A DNA stretch of 64,000 nt from Eremomyces bilateralis CBS 781.70. Taxonomy: Eukaryota; Ascomycota; Dothideomycetes; Eremomycetales; Eremomycetaceae. Location of the stretch: assembly GCF_010015585.1 (NCBI RefSeq), contig NW_022985070.1, positions 1,138,524 to 1,202,523 of the forward strand. The letters are read 5' to 3'. Shown in pieces: positions 44,377-56,736 of this stretch (position 1 is the stretch's first letter; the number at the start of each line of letters is the position of its first letter). The position numbers and the translations under genes are program-made. Below the pieces are notes generated by a model that saw only the letters and a list, made by a program, of their open reading frames with translations, searched no databases and was not told where the DNA came from.

Positions 44377-47300
44377 ATGCGCAGCACTCCACCCATTCTC
44401 CTCTCTGCTGGCAGGAGATCCAAGCGCACGCCTTTTTGGTCGGTTCCATCACGCGCCATCCACGGATCGAAAACGTCCAACTCAGAATCGGGGCAATTGG
44501 AGCGATACCTGCCATTGCCAATATGGAAAACCCGGCCGTCCAAGCCCGTCCATGAGGGCACCCGACCCCGTTACGTGAAGCCGACATCAAAGAAGGGGTA
44601 CAGCGAATGGATCAGGCTTTTGAGGCCGTGGACCCATGGGAAATCCGCATTCTCGAGTCCAGATGATACCGTTGGAGGCGCCTTCGCGCAGAAACGCCGG
44701 ACACAGAGTTTGAGGAGTCTGAGGAACCACTTCTTAACGGCCTGGGCGCAAGATCGAGTCAACATTTTAATCAAACTCGGCCGCGATGAGGGTCAATGGG
44801 AAGTTGTTCATAACCTCATCGAATTACTGGTAACCAGAGACGACGATCAATCTCGGGAGTCTTTGGCTCAAACTAATATTGTCTGGGGACAAGCTGTGAA
44901 TCTCGATACCTTAACCGAGACACCGATCAATCACGTAACCGACTGGGTGCCAACCAAGGGTGCCAAGCTACCGTTAGACAACGCCTACTCCCAGCCGCGC
45001 AGACTCGCACGGGAGCATAGCAATAACCATCGGCATGCCACTATCGGACTAATATGGAGGACCTTAGCCGCAATGGTGCTCCATGTTTCGGCTCATGGAG
45101 GTTCCGAGGAGATAATGCCTCATGTCCTACGAATCATTGCAACGTTGCACCATAATGACGATATCCCGGCCGCTGTCTACACTTATCCCCTTGTCCCTGA
45201 AGACACCCTGCCTCTGAAATCGCCGCTCCTTTCAACTCTTTCGACGCGAATACTAGCAGCGTTATCGGATGCTGCGCTTCTGGCCCGGCAAGAGCGCCTG
45301 GATCACACCCGTGGGCAGCCAAAACCTTTCTCACTTACTAGCTCTTGGACCAGATTTCGAAGTGCTGAGATTAGTCACGAGGTCTGGATTGAATTTATTC
45401 TTTCGGCCTGCCTGCATGGAGGTTGGCCCGGCCAAGGCAGCGGGATCATCGCACAGATGTCGGGGCGTCAATGGAAGACCATCGATTGGCGCAAACACAC
45501 GGACGCTTCTCAAGCAGAACATGGCATCCAAAAGTCATCGATCCTACTGGAGGCCGGTCGGGGCCAATCCAGTCTTCCTGATGGATTGCGGCATACAGTA
45601 TCATGGGAAGTTGTCGCAGGGATTGCTTCCGCTTTGGTCAACTCCTTACACGCAGGGGTCGGCAATCGAGGGGTCCCGGCGGACATTACACTTCAAAACA
45701 TCCGAAAGTGTAAAGAAATGCTCCAAAGGAATAACATGTGTCTTGGGACTATGTCCTGGGATATCATGCTCACTCGGCTGCTCAGTTCCGAGGGAGTTGA
45801 CATTGTCAACGCGCCGAACTTTGCCCTTACCGCAACGACCATGCTATCCTCCCGGTTTGGAGTGGAAATCCAAGCGCAGAATGCACCGTCCATCTCTCAG
45901 GGAGCGGTCGATAACGATACTGTTCCGTTTGAACCCAGCTCAGCGAGTCTCGGAATCATGCACTGTATACTTCGATCGCACATTGCCTTCGGAAATCCAG
46001 ATGGTGCAATGGAAGCCTTTTCGCAGCTACTGAAGCTCACCGACGAGAACAAGTTGTTGTCGGTGCAAAGCTTTTTCCGACGGTTTAAGGAACAGGACAA
46101 ACTTCAAACAACAACACCACCGACATTCAGTTTTGAGAGCCGAAGTCCTCGCATAGAGTACCCGAACTACGACCCAAATCTTAGTCTTGATATCCTTGGA
46201 AGATTTCTGGACCTCACCGTTTCATCCGGAAATCTCGCGTTTGGGAAATGGTTGCTTTACTCCGAAGACGTTGACGGGCCCATGATCAAAGAGACCGATT
46301 ACTCTAATATGCATCTTGCACCGGCCATGGTTCGCTACGCCATCAGCGCCAACGACGAGGCCCTGTTGCAGAAAGTATTGACCGTGGGGAGTGACGAGCA
46401 GGCGGACTTGCGGCTCCTGACGCTCGCTGATCTATATGCTCTACGACATGACTGGCGACGCCTGACCGTTATCCTGGGGGACCTATCCGATCAAGCACGA
46501 GCCGCTCTTCCCGTTACTCTCTTGGCCACGGTTGCTCGCGCCCTGCTCATGGTATCCGCCAGCGCTGGAAGCGCAGATCCTTCACAGCTGAATGCAGCTA
46601 AAAGCGTCTATAAGACGCTCCTCGACACCTACGCTGAATCGCCCAAGGGAAGGGCGGCAGCAACGGTAATTAATCTCCTTCTAGCATCCGTGGATCCAGT
46701 GTATTTCCAGGACGGATGGCAGAGGCCTTTTCGCTATGACGGTGGTATCGGTTCCCCCTCCATTGATCACTTCAATTTGGTCTTGGAAGGTGCCTGTGCA
46801 TGCGGAGGTTCAGAAGCGGGTATGAATTTGCTGAGAAGTTGGTGTATCCGTTATCCATCCAGCACCGCGTACGAAGAACCGTCATCATCATCGTTGTTCC
46901 CAAAGACCCCTTCCAAATTCCTTTCTCGACCGCCGAGTACATTTGAGTCTATCCCGAACCTGAACAGGCACGCCGGTGTCCCTGTCATGCGACGCGAAAG
47001 CGACTTCATTGCGAAAAACGTCCAAGATGTGGTCCTTGATCTCCCTGGGAAGGGATCATCGCGTTTAGGAGGGGTCCGACGACTCACTCCCAACGCCAGC
47101 ACCATCCGGGCCCTCTTTCGCTCCGCGCTGGAGGATGCGCTATCACTCCCATGGATTCTTCGTCTAACCCCTCCCATTCAGATCCAGGAGTTGAAGACCT
47201 TGGTTGACATGGACTGTGGTGTTGGAGAAGCTGGCGACGGACATTCGCTACCGTCGTCGGAAACGTCCGAGACGGAGTTGCACATCCGCTCCGTTTTGAA

Positions 47301-47466
47301 GGTGTGCTGCGAGGAGTTCTCCGCGATGAACCGCAGCAGTACGGGCATCAGTGTACGATCGGAGTTGGACGCGGCGTTGACATCACTCTTTCCTCAAGAT
47401 TGGCATGGTCAGGGGCCAGGCGTCATGGAAAATGGACCGCATGGATCAGGACGGAAGGTGGATTGA
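44377..47466 (+). CDS. Large mitochondrial protein of unknown function
   Basis: One open frame of 1029 residues with no intron. The start MRSTPPILLSAGRRSKRTP, with WSVPSRAIHGSK after it, is Arg/Ser-rich and free of acidic residues, a typical mitochondrial presequence with a likely cleavage near residue 30. The remainder is helical with repeated Ala/Leu-rich segments (RALLMVSASAGSADPSQLNAAK, FNLVLEGACACGGSEAGMNLL, LGIMHCILRSHIAFGNPDGAMEAF) reminiscent of PPR or other alpha-solenoid RNA-processing factors. Canonical PPR motifs are not clear enough to assert. It may act in mitochondrial gene expression, which is inference. Confidence 0.8.
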   Translation: MRSTPPILLSAGRRSKRTPFWSVPSRAIHGSKTSNSESGQLERYLPLPIWKTRPSKPVHEGTRPRYVKPTSKKGYSEWIRLLRPWTHGKSAFSSPDDTVGGAFAQKRRTQSLRSLRNHFLTAWAQDRVNILIKLGRDEGQWEVVHNLIELLVTRDDDQSRESLAQTNIVWGQAVNLDTLTETPINHVTDWVPTKGAKLPLDNAYSQPRRLAREHSNNHRHATIGLIWRTLAAMVLHVSAHGGSEEIMPHVLRIIATLHHNDDIPAAVYTYPLVPEDTLPLKSPLLSTLSTRILAALSDAALLARQERLDHTRGQPKPFSLTSSWTRFRSAEISHEVWIEFILSACLHGGWPGQGSGIIAQMSGRQWKTIDWRKHTDASQAEHGIQKSSILLEAGRGQSSLPDGLRHTVSWEVVAGIASALVNSLHAGVGNRGVPADITLQNIRKCKEMLQRNNMCLGTMSWDIMLTRLLSSEGVDIVNAPNFALTATTMLSSRFGVEIQAQNAPSISQGAVDNDTVPFEPSSASLGIMHCILRSHIAFGNPDGAMEAFSQLLKLTDENKLLSVQSFFRRFKEQDKLQTTTPPTFSFESRSPRIEYPNYDPNLSLDILGRFLDLTVSSGNLAFGKWLLYSEDVDGPMIKETDYSNMHLAPAMVRYAISANDEALLQKVLTVGSDEQADLRLLTLADLYALRHDWRRLTVILGDLSDQARAALPVTLLATVARALLMVSASAGSADPSQLNAAKSVYKTLLDTYAESPKGRAAATVINLLLASVDPVYFQDGWQRPFRYDGGIGSPSIDHFNLVLEGACACGGSEAGMNLLRSWCIRYPSSTAYEEPSSSSLFPKTPSKFLSRPPSTFESIPNLNRHAGVPVMRRESDFIAKNVQDVVLDLPGKGSSRLGGVRRLTPNASTIRALFRSALEDALSLPWILRLTPPIQIQELKTLVDMDCGVGEAGDGHSLPSSETSETELHIRSVLKVCCEEFSAMNRSSTGISVRSELDAALTSLFPQDWHGQGPGVMENGPHGSGRKVD

Positions 47467-50442
47467 ATTGGAACATTACGGCAATATACCCCATCTCACC
47501 AAGTGCCAATGATGGCAATGTGAATAGCACTCTTGTACGATATATGTAGCATACCTCTTGAATAGATCTATCAACCATCTTCCGCTTCCAGCCACGGTGA
47601 AATCTCCGCGGGGTTGTCTCGGGAGCGAGCGGATCACGTGCAACTTGCAAATCCGAATTCAACAACATCTGCCCCACCGGCAAATCTCGACCTTCGGAGT
47701 TCGGACCCTGCCAAAGAACTAACCTAAGCGCTCGGTTCCGATTGCTTTTCCCCTGCCTCACGCTTATTGGATGATCCGCTCGAAAAAAAGAGCCTCCTCC
47801 GCTTGGAGAATTGGGGCTCTGCTGGGTGGTTGTCCCTCCGTTCCACTTCGACGTTGAGAGCCGGACGATCCCATCCGCGGCGCCGTGTCTCTCGTGTCTG
47901 GGTCCGTGAGAAACTGAGGATTCCGTTCCGCTGCACGTTGAATTGTCCCTCCGCCCCCTTTGTGGAGAAACCGCACGTGTGGCAAATTGAGACATCAGGA
48001 CCATCTTCCGTATTCGGAGCACGATCGAGAGGGGCGGTTCAAGTTAAAGGTGGGTGGGTGGCTTGCATCGACGCCAGTGATGCAGTCGACCCCTCGACGG
48101 GAGGACGCAACAACCCCCGAAAGGAACGGAGGATGTGGATTCATTGTCGATAGTTGATGTCAGATTGTGAGTAGAGTAGTAGACTCAAAGTAGAGAGCAT
48201 TTTATTCCATTGCCATTGGCGCAAAATGGATCTCCATACGACACCCGACAGGGAACCGGCCTCTAATTCCCAGCACACCGCCCTTTCGACGTCCCGTCGT
48301 ATCTGGCGGGATGTTGGACGTTTGACGCAGATTGGACCGCCATCGGATGCCCTCCCATGCCGTGACACGCCGCTACCACGCTACCTGCAGTTTCAGGGAA
48401 AGTCATGAGGGTTCGAGATTCGACTCCAGAAGAGTAGGAGACTCGTGCTTAGCTGTTGTATACGTACGATGGTCAGACATCGGAGGAATCATGTATTCGA
48501 TGGTAGATAGAAGACCACCAGACCATAGCGATTCTTTTGATGAAGAGTGCCCGGCGAGGGGCAAAGAACGATGTTCAACATCCACAATTCCCATCACGAC
48601 TTCGGAGATCCGATCATCAGTGATTAAACGAACGCCGCCTGACATCCTGGCGCCTGTGCTAGTTTCTCAGCCGCCGCAGCCATTGGCAAACCTCGAAAAC
48701 TGGGGGTTTAATCAATCGGATGCGTCTCATTCGTCCGCCCATGATTGATTTGCAGACTGCATGAAGCTGTTGTACACACTACACGATACAGATGAAAGAT
48801 ACTGGTAGTTTCACGGTCGACAACGGGGGGGCGGTCGTCTGCTGTTATGGGGCAAATTCTAGACTCGGTCTCGACAGGCAGCAACGATTTGTCCAGGCAG
48901 TCACGCCCATGGTTGATGCTGCGCATCGTCAAGGACACGAAGCATGATATAATTGGAAAGCGTGAGAAACTCTGAGAAGGGGGATTAGTGGGACTATGGT
49001 GATTTCAATTCTCTTCATGTTTCGGAAGGAGAGAGACAAAGGATGCGAAACGTGAGGTTTGCCACATCATGACTCCCATTTATACCGGCATCAGGCGGCG
49101 ACTCTTAAAGAAAGCCATCTTCTATCACCAATTCACCATGGTGACTCGACGACATCATGAAGTAACCATTAACATGGAAGGATTCGGACCGATCGAGACA
49201 GTGACGATATTCTCCTCATGTTTGGTACGAGGGGACTCACCACGAGCGGGGCGTGCCAGCTGCCAGCAGGTGGTGACCAAATCGCACGTCCATCGTTTCC
49301 TCCAGGGGACGCAGAACGCAGGGGGTCAACCCACCTACAGCGAAGGAAATATGGACCAGCAACGGCAGGTTGCCGCCCACACGCTGAAGGGAACGGAAGC
49401 CCATCCCTGGGCCATTTCAGTTTTCACAGTGGTGAGTTCAAGAGGTGCAATTCAGTGACTGGGGAAGGGCAGTGAGAGGCCATTCGAGCATCAACCATAT
49501 CCCCGCGGTGTCCCTCAGTCTGTCTCCCGTTTACATTTGTTTGTTCATGGTGCCAATAGTCAGTTAATTATTGCCGGTCCAATTGATTATTCCCTAATTC
49601 CATCCCAAATATCAGCCGGTCAGTCCACTGAAGGTCAGATCCTGATGGTTAGGTACGGAAGCACAGTGGTTAGTGGTAGTGATGAAGCTAAAACCGTTTG
49701 ACCGCTAAACGGCGCTAGTGAAGACCCCCAGTTGCTCCGTTGCGGAAAATTCCCCCCCTCCACCTCGACTTTTCCACTCGTCTTCTCTTCTCTTCTCTTC
49801 TTCCTTTCATTAATTCCCCCAAAGGACAACACAGTCACCTCCAGTCAACATTTAGAAGTCTCCAATCAAGGTCAAATCCATAAACCATATCTTCGTCGAG
49901 ACACCATGGCCCAGTCCATCTCTGAGCTGTAAACTCTCCGCTGGGGGACGCTCATCCGGGCGTCTCCCAGTTCGGCCAGCCTCAGGAATACCACAGACAA
50001 GACGCTCAACGAAGATATATATCGAACGAATTCTCGATTGGTCGGTTCTCATAGAGCTATCAGGGTCGACGTTCGTATCAATTCATACCACTCGACTTGG
50101 AAAAGCCTGTTCTCCTTCCGCGAACGCCCCGGCGACCCTCGACACGTTTTGACTCCTCACCCCGTTCCCTCCGACGACAAGTTGAGTTGCTTGCACTTCT
50201 TCTTCTAGCGTTTACTGCAAATACTTTCCTTCCAGGGTATTACACTCGCATCCGCACCGCTTGTCGTCACCACCCATACCACCTTCGAAATCCACCGACC
50301 GACCGAACGATCCCCTCAACTCCAGACAACTCCCTCCTTCACCGTTCCGTTGACGCTCCCCCACTTCACCTTTCGGGAGCATTTCGACCTCAACCACATT
50401 TCTCTTTGCATCTAGTCATCTAGTACTCAAACACCAGTCAAG
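47467..50442. other. Gene-poor 3-kb intergenic region
   Basis: No frame has domain content; the longest (47423-48022 - and 49069-49458 +) look like chance. The region 49740-49810 is CT-rich with repeated TCTTC and is probably the promoter/leader of the following gene. Confidence 0.45.
49738..49812 (+). promoter_or_regulatory. CT-rich promoter tract
   Basis: A C-run followed by repeated CTTCT units lies about 630-700 bp upstream of the ATG at 50443, resembling fungal pyrimidine-rich start-site elements. Confidence 0.4.
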
Positions 50443-52361
50443 ATGAATGCACAAGCTTCCAAGGCGTCCAAGGACCGTCGATATACTCAGACTCTCCAGA
50501 GCAACGCCGCCCGAAGCCTCCGATCCCGAGCGAGAAGTAGTGCCAGTACGGATTCCTCTTTAAGTGAGACATTCTCTACCCCTGGTGATCCGGCTGCAGA
50601 AGAAGGTTCTGCTGAAGAAGACGACTGTACGGAACCGGAGTCTCAAGCGGAGGATAGCGAAAAGCCAGAGGTGATTGCCCCGTCTGATGGGTTTCTCCAA
50701 GGACTTGATGAGCCTGGCACCGACGGTGAACAAGATGTAAAAGATGTAAACACCGTCGAGTCATGTGGACATCAGGCGGGGCACAAAGACGACGTTCAGC
50801 ACTCTCATATCCCCACCCCAGAGCCAAGCACCACCGGACACTCAATTGCTGATAACCGGGAGTCCTTTCCCATGGACATCACTACCCCTGTCCGGGACTT
50901 TGATATTCACTCCTCTGGAGTGGACGTTCCCACACCAAATGCCCAACCCGAAAGCCCCTCACCGAGGGTTGTCGAGGTTGATGATGACGACTACAACGCG
51001 GTCAATTACATTCCTGACGATGACGATGACGGCAATGACGATTCCATTGAGTTACTAGAAGAGCAGGACATCATCCAAGAAGAAGCCAAGCGGCCCGCTC
51101 CACGGATCGAAGACTTCATGGACGAGCCGGACGAAATTTCCCACCGATTCAGCATGGAACTAGAGATGCTTTCGGCAGAGGAAGACCCCGCGTCCCCAGT
51201 CAACCGGATGGAACTCGACGCTCCCAGCTGGAACATGTTCCAGGCCCATACGCCACTCTTCCCCGCCCGCAAGCGCGTCCGCTTCGACGAGACGGCTGAA
51301 CACCAAAACACCCTCCGCGGATTCAAGGCCGGCGCGGACCAATGGGCTGTCCCAGTCGAAGATCTGAGCCCCAGTATGCGCCGCATGATTGATGGCGAGG
51401 ATAATGGCTTCAGCACTGATGGTTCGTCCGACGCCGCGAGCGAATTGATACGTCTGCTAACCTGATTGATCTAGACTCGGGCGACACGACTGACGAGGAG
51501 ATGCCGGTATGGGTGCCGTCCCCTGCCGCAAACAAACCAACGCCGCCGCGCACCCGGTCCAAGGCAAAGAGCCCTCGTCGACCCTTGGGATCCGGACCGG
51601 CGATTGGGAAGTTCGTCGTCGAGGTGGACAGCGACGCGAGCATCTGCATCTTCAATGGCCGGACGAAGCAGATCGACATCATCACTCCTCGCAAACGACA
51701 GACTCCTCTGTCAGGCATGTCCTCCGTCACCTGCAGCACTGCGGGCAACAGCCCTCGCACTCCGATGTTGCAACTTGATGATGTCGACAGCGATGGGTCC
51801 CCCACCAAATATTTCTCCACGGACGTCATGCTCGCTGGGCAGTTCAACAACATAGGCTCCAGCGGCAACATGTTCGGAGCTCGCGTCGGTCCACCAGAGT
51901 CTTTCATGCCCAGCAACCCCGGCAGCGAGCAGTCCTGGTTCGACCTCTCCGACCCATTCACCGCCTTCGATGGAATCGGCTTCGACGAAGCCGCCGAGAA
52001 CGACGAGCAAGGGGAGGTCAACATGGGCGAATTCCTCGACCTAGAAGAGGATGACGACGTCGCCATCGACGACGCCACCGACGCCGCGCTGCTTGTCCCC
52101 ACCACCCGCAAGCGCAAGGCCTCCTCGTCGTTTCGTCGTGGCTCCTACTCCGTCGAGTCCAGCAAGGTCGGGGCGTTCCGCCGCAACCAGGAAGCGGCCA
52201 AGCGCGGCGGCGACACGCGTGACCTGGAGGCGTCGCGGGTGGCGTTCGCGACGCTGGCGGAGGAGACGTTGATGGGGCTGCCGCGGACGAAGAAGAAGCG
52301 GCGGATGTCGTCGATGAGCCACGGTGGCCGGCGGTTCGAGACGTTGTTCGAGGAGGATTGA
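50443..52361 (+). CDS. Acidic nuclear protein with PP1-docking motif, unknown function
   Basis: Exons are 50443-51421 and 51475-52361 (53-nt intron, GTTCGT donor, CTGCTAACC branch), giving 621 residues. The first half is very acidic (VVEVDDDDYNAVNYIPDDDDD) and disordered. KRVRFDE at residues 277-283 matches the RVxF consensus for binding protein phosphatase 1. The second half has TP/SP sites (PPRTRSKAKSP, ITPRKRQTP), an island ASICIFNGRTKQIDIITPRK, a Lys/Arg cluster RKRKASSSFRRGSYS and the nuclear signal RTKKKRRMSS. Together this suggests a nuclear, phosphorylation-controlled factor. No enzymatic or DNA-binding domain is recognised. Confidence 0.82.
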
Positions 52362-53975
52362 GTGCTTTTTGGAGAGACGCCCATGAAATGATGTGCGCAG
52401 GTAGTTGGTCATGGTTTCTGATCATCTACGGGGATGGATGCGGTGCTTCTTTTCTGTTGAAAGATACCCACGCCTTTTCTTAACGCGACCCACCGACTCA
52501 CGACCGCATGTACCCCACTACGGCACGCAACAAGCGCCTCGATATCGTGGCTCGCATGGACATTACGGCCTCATGATGGATTATGACACTATACATTTCC
52601 TTTCTTGCTGTGGGCCTCAAGGCAGATGGATGGATGGACTGGATGCCCGTTTTCTTTTAATCAGTCGCTCTGATTCCCAGCAGAGCCAACCCAACGCATC
52701 GCTTTCTTTTTTCTTCAAAAAAGGGTTGGGGGAATACGGATGGGACTTGGGGGATGTTTGAGTTCCTTACGGATCATGGCGTGGGAAGGGCGGACATGGT
52801 TACACGGGAAATCCGAGAGATATTGGGATGGCATGAGTAGGGGATAGCAAGCGGCAAGCAACGCAAGCGAGAGACATCCCCAAAAGTATGACGGTATTAG
52901 TATTGCATAGCTATAGTTAGCTGTAGCTGGAAAATAAAAGTTACTATATTTAATGTAGTCTGGACTCCGGATATCTGTGAGGTGTGCGATAGACTCGCTG
53001 CTTCTTCCCGTGCAGTTTAAGCCAGTTTTGTGTTAGCTGTCTACCCACGCGTTCCCGTCCCAAGACCAGCAATCGCAGTATGCAGGCTTGGATATTGCAG
53101 TATCAACGGGTCATTGCGAACGCCTCGGTAGACTCTCCACGCCGGATGGTCCAATTGCTTTTTGTCCTCTGTCCACATGATGCTGTGACGTGACGACATT
53201 GCCCCGTGTCCATACTGAGTGGTGACCGGAGGCTGCGCCATGCCTCTTTGTCTGCCACGGGAACTGGCGAGAAAATGGAATAAACCTGGCGGTGTCAGGC
53301 CATGTTTGAGTCAGGGACAAACTACCATTTAATTAATCCTCTTCTCAAGTAAACCAAGGCCTCGGACGTGGGGATCAAGGAGGATCCAGCCAAGTGGACA
53401 AAGTTCTTTTGGTGAAGGAAGTGGATGGACAGATACAATTTGAAAAAAATCCGAAAATCCCTTATCATTCCCCCATCTTCGATAATGCCACCACCCAAGT
53501 ATATCGTCAATTCTTAATGTCCATTCCATACAAATCCCACCGGATAATCCCACTACGAGTAGCAGAGATCCTTGTGTGGTGACGCAAAGACGCAGGTGCT
53601 TTGCTGGCTCCTCACCTTGGTACTGCCACCCAAATTAACTCTCGTCTCTCGTAGCTACTGACCGGTACATCGGAAAAGTGAAAACTACCATTCACCTCTT
53701 CCCTCCTCCTTCTTCTTCTTCTTTTCTCACATCAAATCGCAAGCACCGCGTCCCTCCTCCGGATCGAAAGCCTTCTCGTGCTTATACCCTGTCTCTCGAT
53801 CGACCATCGAGTGGTGTTTTTTGTCCCACCCTCATCCCTACGCAATTCGACCTGCCCCTCCATCATCGGTCTCAAACAACCCTGCATCCTCAACGCGCTA
53901 TTAGTACCTCCCACAGTGCTCAATCGGTTCTTATTCAACGTCAAATAGGCCCAATCACCTCCAAGAACCCCGACA
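52362..53975. other. Intergenic, promoter of phosphofructokinase
   Basis: No gene supported. The last 300 bp are a pyrimidine-rich leader with a TTC microsatellite at about 53700-53730, as expected for a strongly expressed glycolytic gene. Confidence 0.45.
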
Positions 53976-56398
53976 ATGGAGCCCGTCCCCGCCTCTACCA
54001 ACCCCAAGGTCTCGCACAAACGCCGCATCGGCGTGCTGACCAGCGGCGGTGATGCGCCCGGCATGAACGGCGCCGTGCGCGCGGTGGTGCGTATGGCATT
54101 GGCGCAGGGCTGCGAGGCCTACGCCGTGTACGAGGGCTACGAGGGGCTCGTGCAGGGCGGCGACATGATCCGCGAGATGGGGTGGGAGGACGTGCGCGGT
54201 TTCCTCTCCGAGGGCGGCACGCTGATCGGGTCGGCGCGGTGTGCGGCGTTTCGAGCGCGACCGGGGCGGCTGCAGGCGGCGAACAATATGGTGTTGAGAG
54301 GGATTGATGCGTTGGTGATCATTGGGGGCGATGGGAGTTTGACGGGGGCGGATATCTTTCGGCGGGAGTGGCCAGGTCTGATACAGGAGCTGGTGGAAAC
54401 GGGGGTGAGGAAGGAGGAGGAGGTGGCGCCGTTCCAACATTTGAATATCGTGGGGATGGTGGGGAGCATCGACAATGACATGAGCAGCACGGATGCGACG
54501 ATCGGATGCTATTCGTCCTTGCATCGGATCTGTGAGATGGTGGATTACATCGACGCGACGGCGCAGTCGCATCAGCGGGCCTTCGTCGTCGAGGTCATGG
54601 GCAGACATTGCGGTTGGTTGGCCCTCATGGCGGGAGTGAGCTGTGGCGCCGACTTCATATTCATCCCAGAGAGCCCTCCGCCGGAGGATTGGGAGCACTT
54701 GATGTGCGGCCGGGTAGAAAATGTGAGTGCAGGAGACCGATGTTAGGGGAAACGGCATGGAGCTGACGCATCGCAGAACCGCAAGCGTGGCAAGAGAAAG
54801 ACCATCGTCATCGTTGCCGAGGGGTCTCAGGATCGAAACCTCAATAAGATCACGACGGCCATGGTCAAGGACGTGCTGACAAACCGAAGCCATCTCGACA
54901 CTCGCATCACTACCCTTGGTCACGTTCAGCGAGGCGGTCAAGCGTGTGCGTACGACCGCATGCTTTCCACCTTGCAGGGCGCCGAAGCAGTCAAGGCCGT
55001 TCTCGAAGCGACCCCTGAGACGCCCAGTCCGGTCATCTGCATCATCGAGAACAAGATCGTGCGGCGGAATCTGGTAGACGCGGTCGAGGCTACGCAGAGG
55101 GTGTCTAAGCACATTGCGGAGAAGAACTTCGAGGAGGCGATGAAGGGGCGAGATGCGGAGTTTCTGGAGTACTACAGGAACTTCCTCATCACCACGGATA
55201 TCGAACGCGAGGACCTCCTACTTCCGAAGGAGAAGGTGAGTTTTTTGAACGTTCAGGCGTATACTCGTGGCTAATGTCGCCGTAGCGCTTGCGAATCGGC
55301 ATTATCCACGTCGGTGCCCCGGCGGGAGGGATGAACGCGGCAACCCGTGCAGCGGTCGCGTACTGCCTTGCTCGGGGACACACTCCCGTCGCCCTTTACA
55401 ACGGCTTCCCCGGCCTGTGCCGTCACCACGACGATGAGCCTCTGGGGTCGGTCCGCGAAATCAAATGGCTCGACGCTGACAATTGGGCATCCCGGGGTGG
55501 GTCGGAGATCGGATGCAACCGCGGCCTGCCCGAAGCGGACATGGAGACGGCGGCCATGTGCTTCAAGCAGCACAACATCCAGGCGCTATTCTGTATGGGC
55601 GGGTTCGAGGCCTTCACGGCGGTCAGCCAGCTGCGCAAGGCGCGCGAGCACTACTCTAGCTTCAAGATCCCCATGGTGGTCATCCCGGCCACCATCTCGA
55701 ACAACGTCCCCGGGACCGAGTACTCGATCGGGAACGACACCTGCTTGAACGCGCTAATCCAGTACTGCGACGCCTGCCGGCAGTCCGCCTCGTCCAGCCG
55801 TCGCCGCGTCTTCGTCATCGAAACCCAAGGCGGCGCCTCCGGCTACGTCGCCACCGTCGCCGGGCTCAGCATGGGCGCGTTGGCCGTGTACACGCCGGAA
55901 GAGGGGATCAACATCGACATGATCAACGACGACATCAAGTACCTCCGCAAGGTCTTCGCCAAGGACAAGGGCCAATCCCGCGGCGGCAAGATCATCCTCC
56001 GTAACGAGAAGGCGTCGAAGACCTACACGACGGACTTCATCGCCGACATGATCCGCGAGGAGGCGAACGGACGGTTCGAGTCGCGGGTCGGTATCCCCGG
56101 GCACTTCCAGCAAGGCACCACGCCGTCGCCGATGGACCGGGTGCGCGCGACACGGTTCGGGATCAAGACGATCCAGTACCTGGAGATGTTCGCCGGGCAG
56201 AGCAAGCAGGACATCGCGGACGACCCGATGAGCGCTGCGGTCATCGGGATCATCGGGAGCAACGTGAAGTTCAGTGCCATGGAGAAGGTAGAGAAGACGG
56301 ATACGGATTGGAAGAATCGGAGGCCGAAGAACGAGTTTTGGAGGGAGTTTAAAGTGCTGGTGGATACTTTCAGTGGGCGAAATCTGAAGAGGTACTAA
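53976..56398 (+). CDS. pfkA: ATP-dependent 6-phosphofructokinase
   Basis: Exons are 53976-54722, 54777-55235 and 55286-56398 (introns 54 and 50 nt), giving 772 residues, the usual size of the fungal fused two-domain enzyme. It phosphorylates fructose 6-phosphate at the committed step of glycolysis in the cytosol. The N-terminal catalytic half has [35 protein letters not shown] with the catalytic Asp, and [12 protein letters not shown]. The C-terminal half (from [19 protein letters not shown]) retains the fold with [23 protein letters not shown] and GIPGHFQQG but lacks the catalytic set, as expected for the allosteric half that binds fructose 2,6-bisphosphate. Confidence 0.97.
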
Positions 56399-56736
56399 AG
56401 ACTAGACGATTTTGGAGGCGATTTAATGAAGGTTGCATTCAAGACGGTCACGACCACTTCGACGCCTAAGGGTCTTCCATCCCTACAGTATATAATCTTG
56501 AGTTGTTTACACGGGCAATTTTGTCGGAAATACTTCGCTGACAGATTTAGCTAAACCCTACAATGACATATCGACTCCCCATCGAACCATTAATATTCTT
56601 CCTTAAAGTCGCGAAGCCTGCCTTGCTGAAAGCCTTGCTGAAAGCCTTGCTGAAAGCTGTGATCCCAGACAGCATATACTACACATGCGAGGGGTCAGAA
56701 AGCATGGACAATTCTATTGAATATCACTTCGCCGCT
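56399..56736. other. Convergent 3' flanks with short tandem repeat
   Basis: This lies between the 3' ends of pfkA and the dehydrogenase. It contains CCTTGCTGAAAG three times in tandem (56621-56656). Confidence 0.6.
56621..56656. repeat. 12-bp tandem repeat, three copies
   Basis: CCTTGCTGAAAG is repeated exactly three times. Confidence 0.85.

Noticed and set aside
53955-55112. 385-codon minus-strand frame over phosphofructokinase
   Set aside because: It is the mirror of a strongly codon-biased GC-rich gene. The His/Arg/Leu-rich translation has no domain, and the plus strand is unambiguous.
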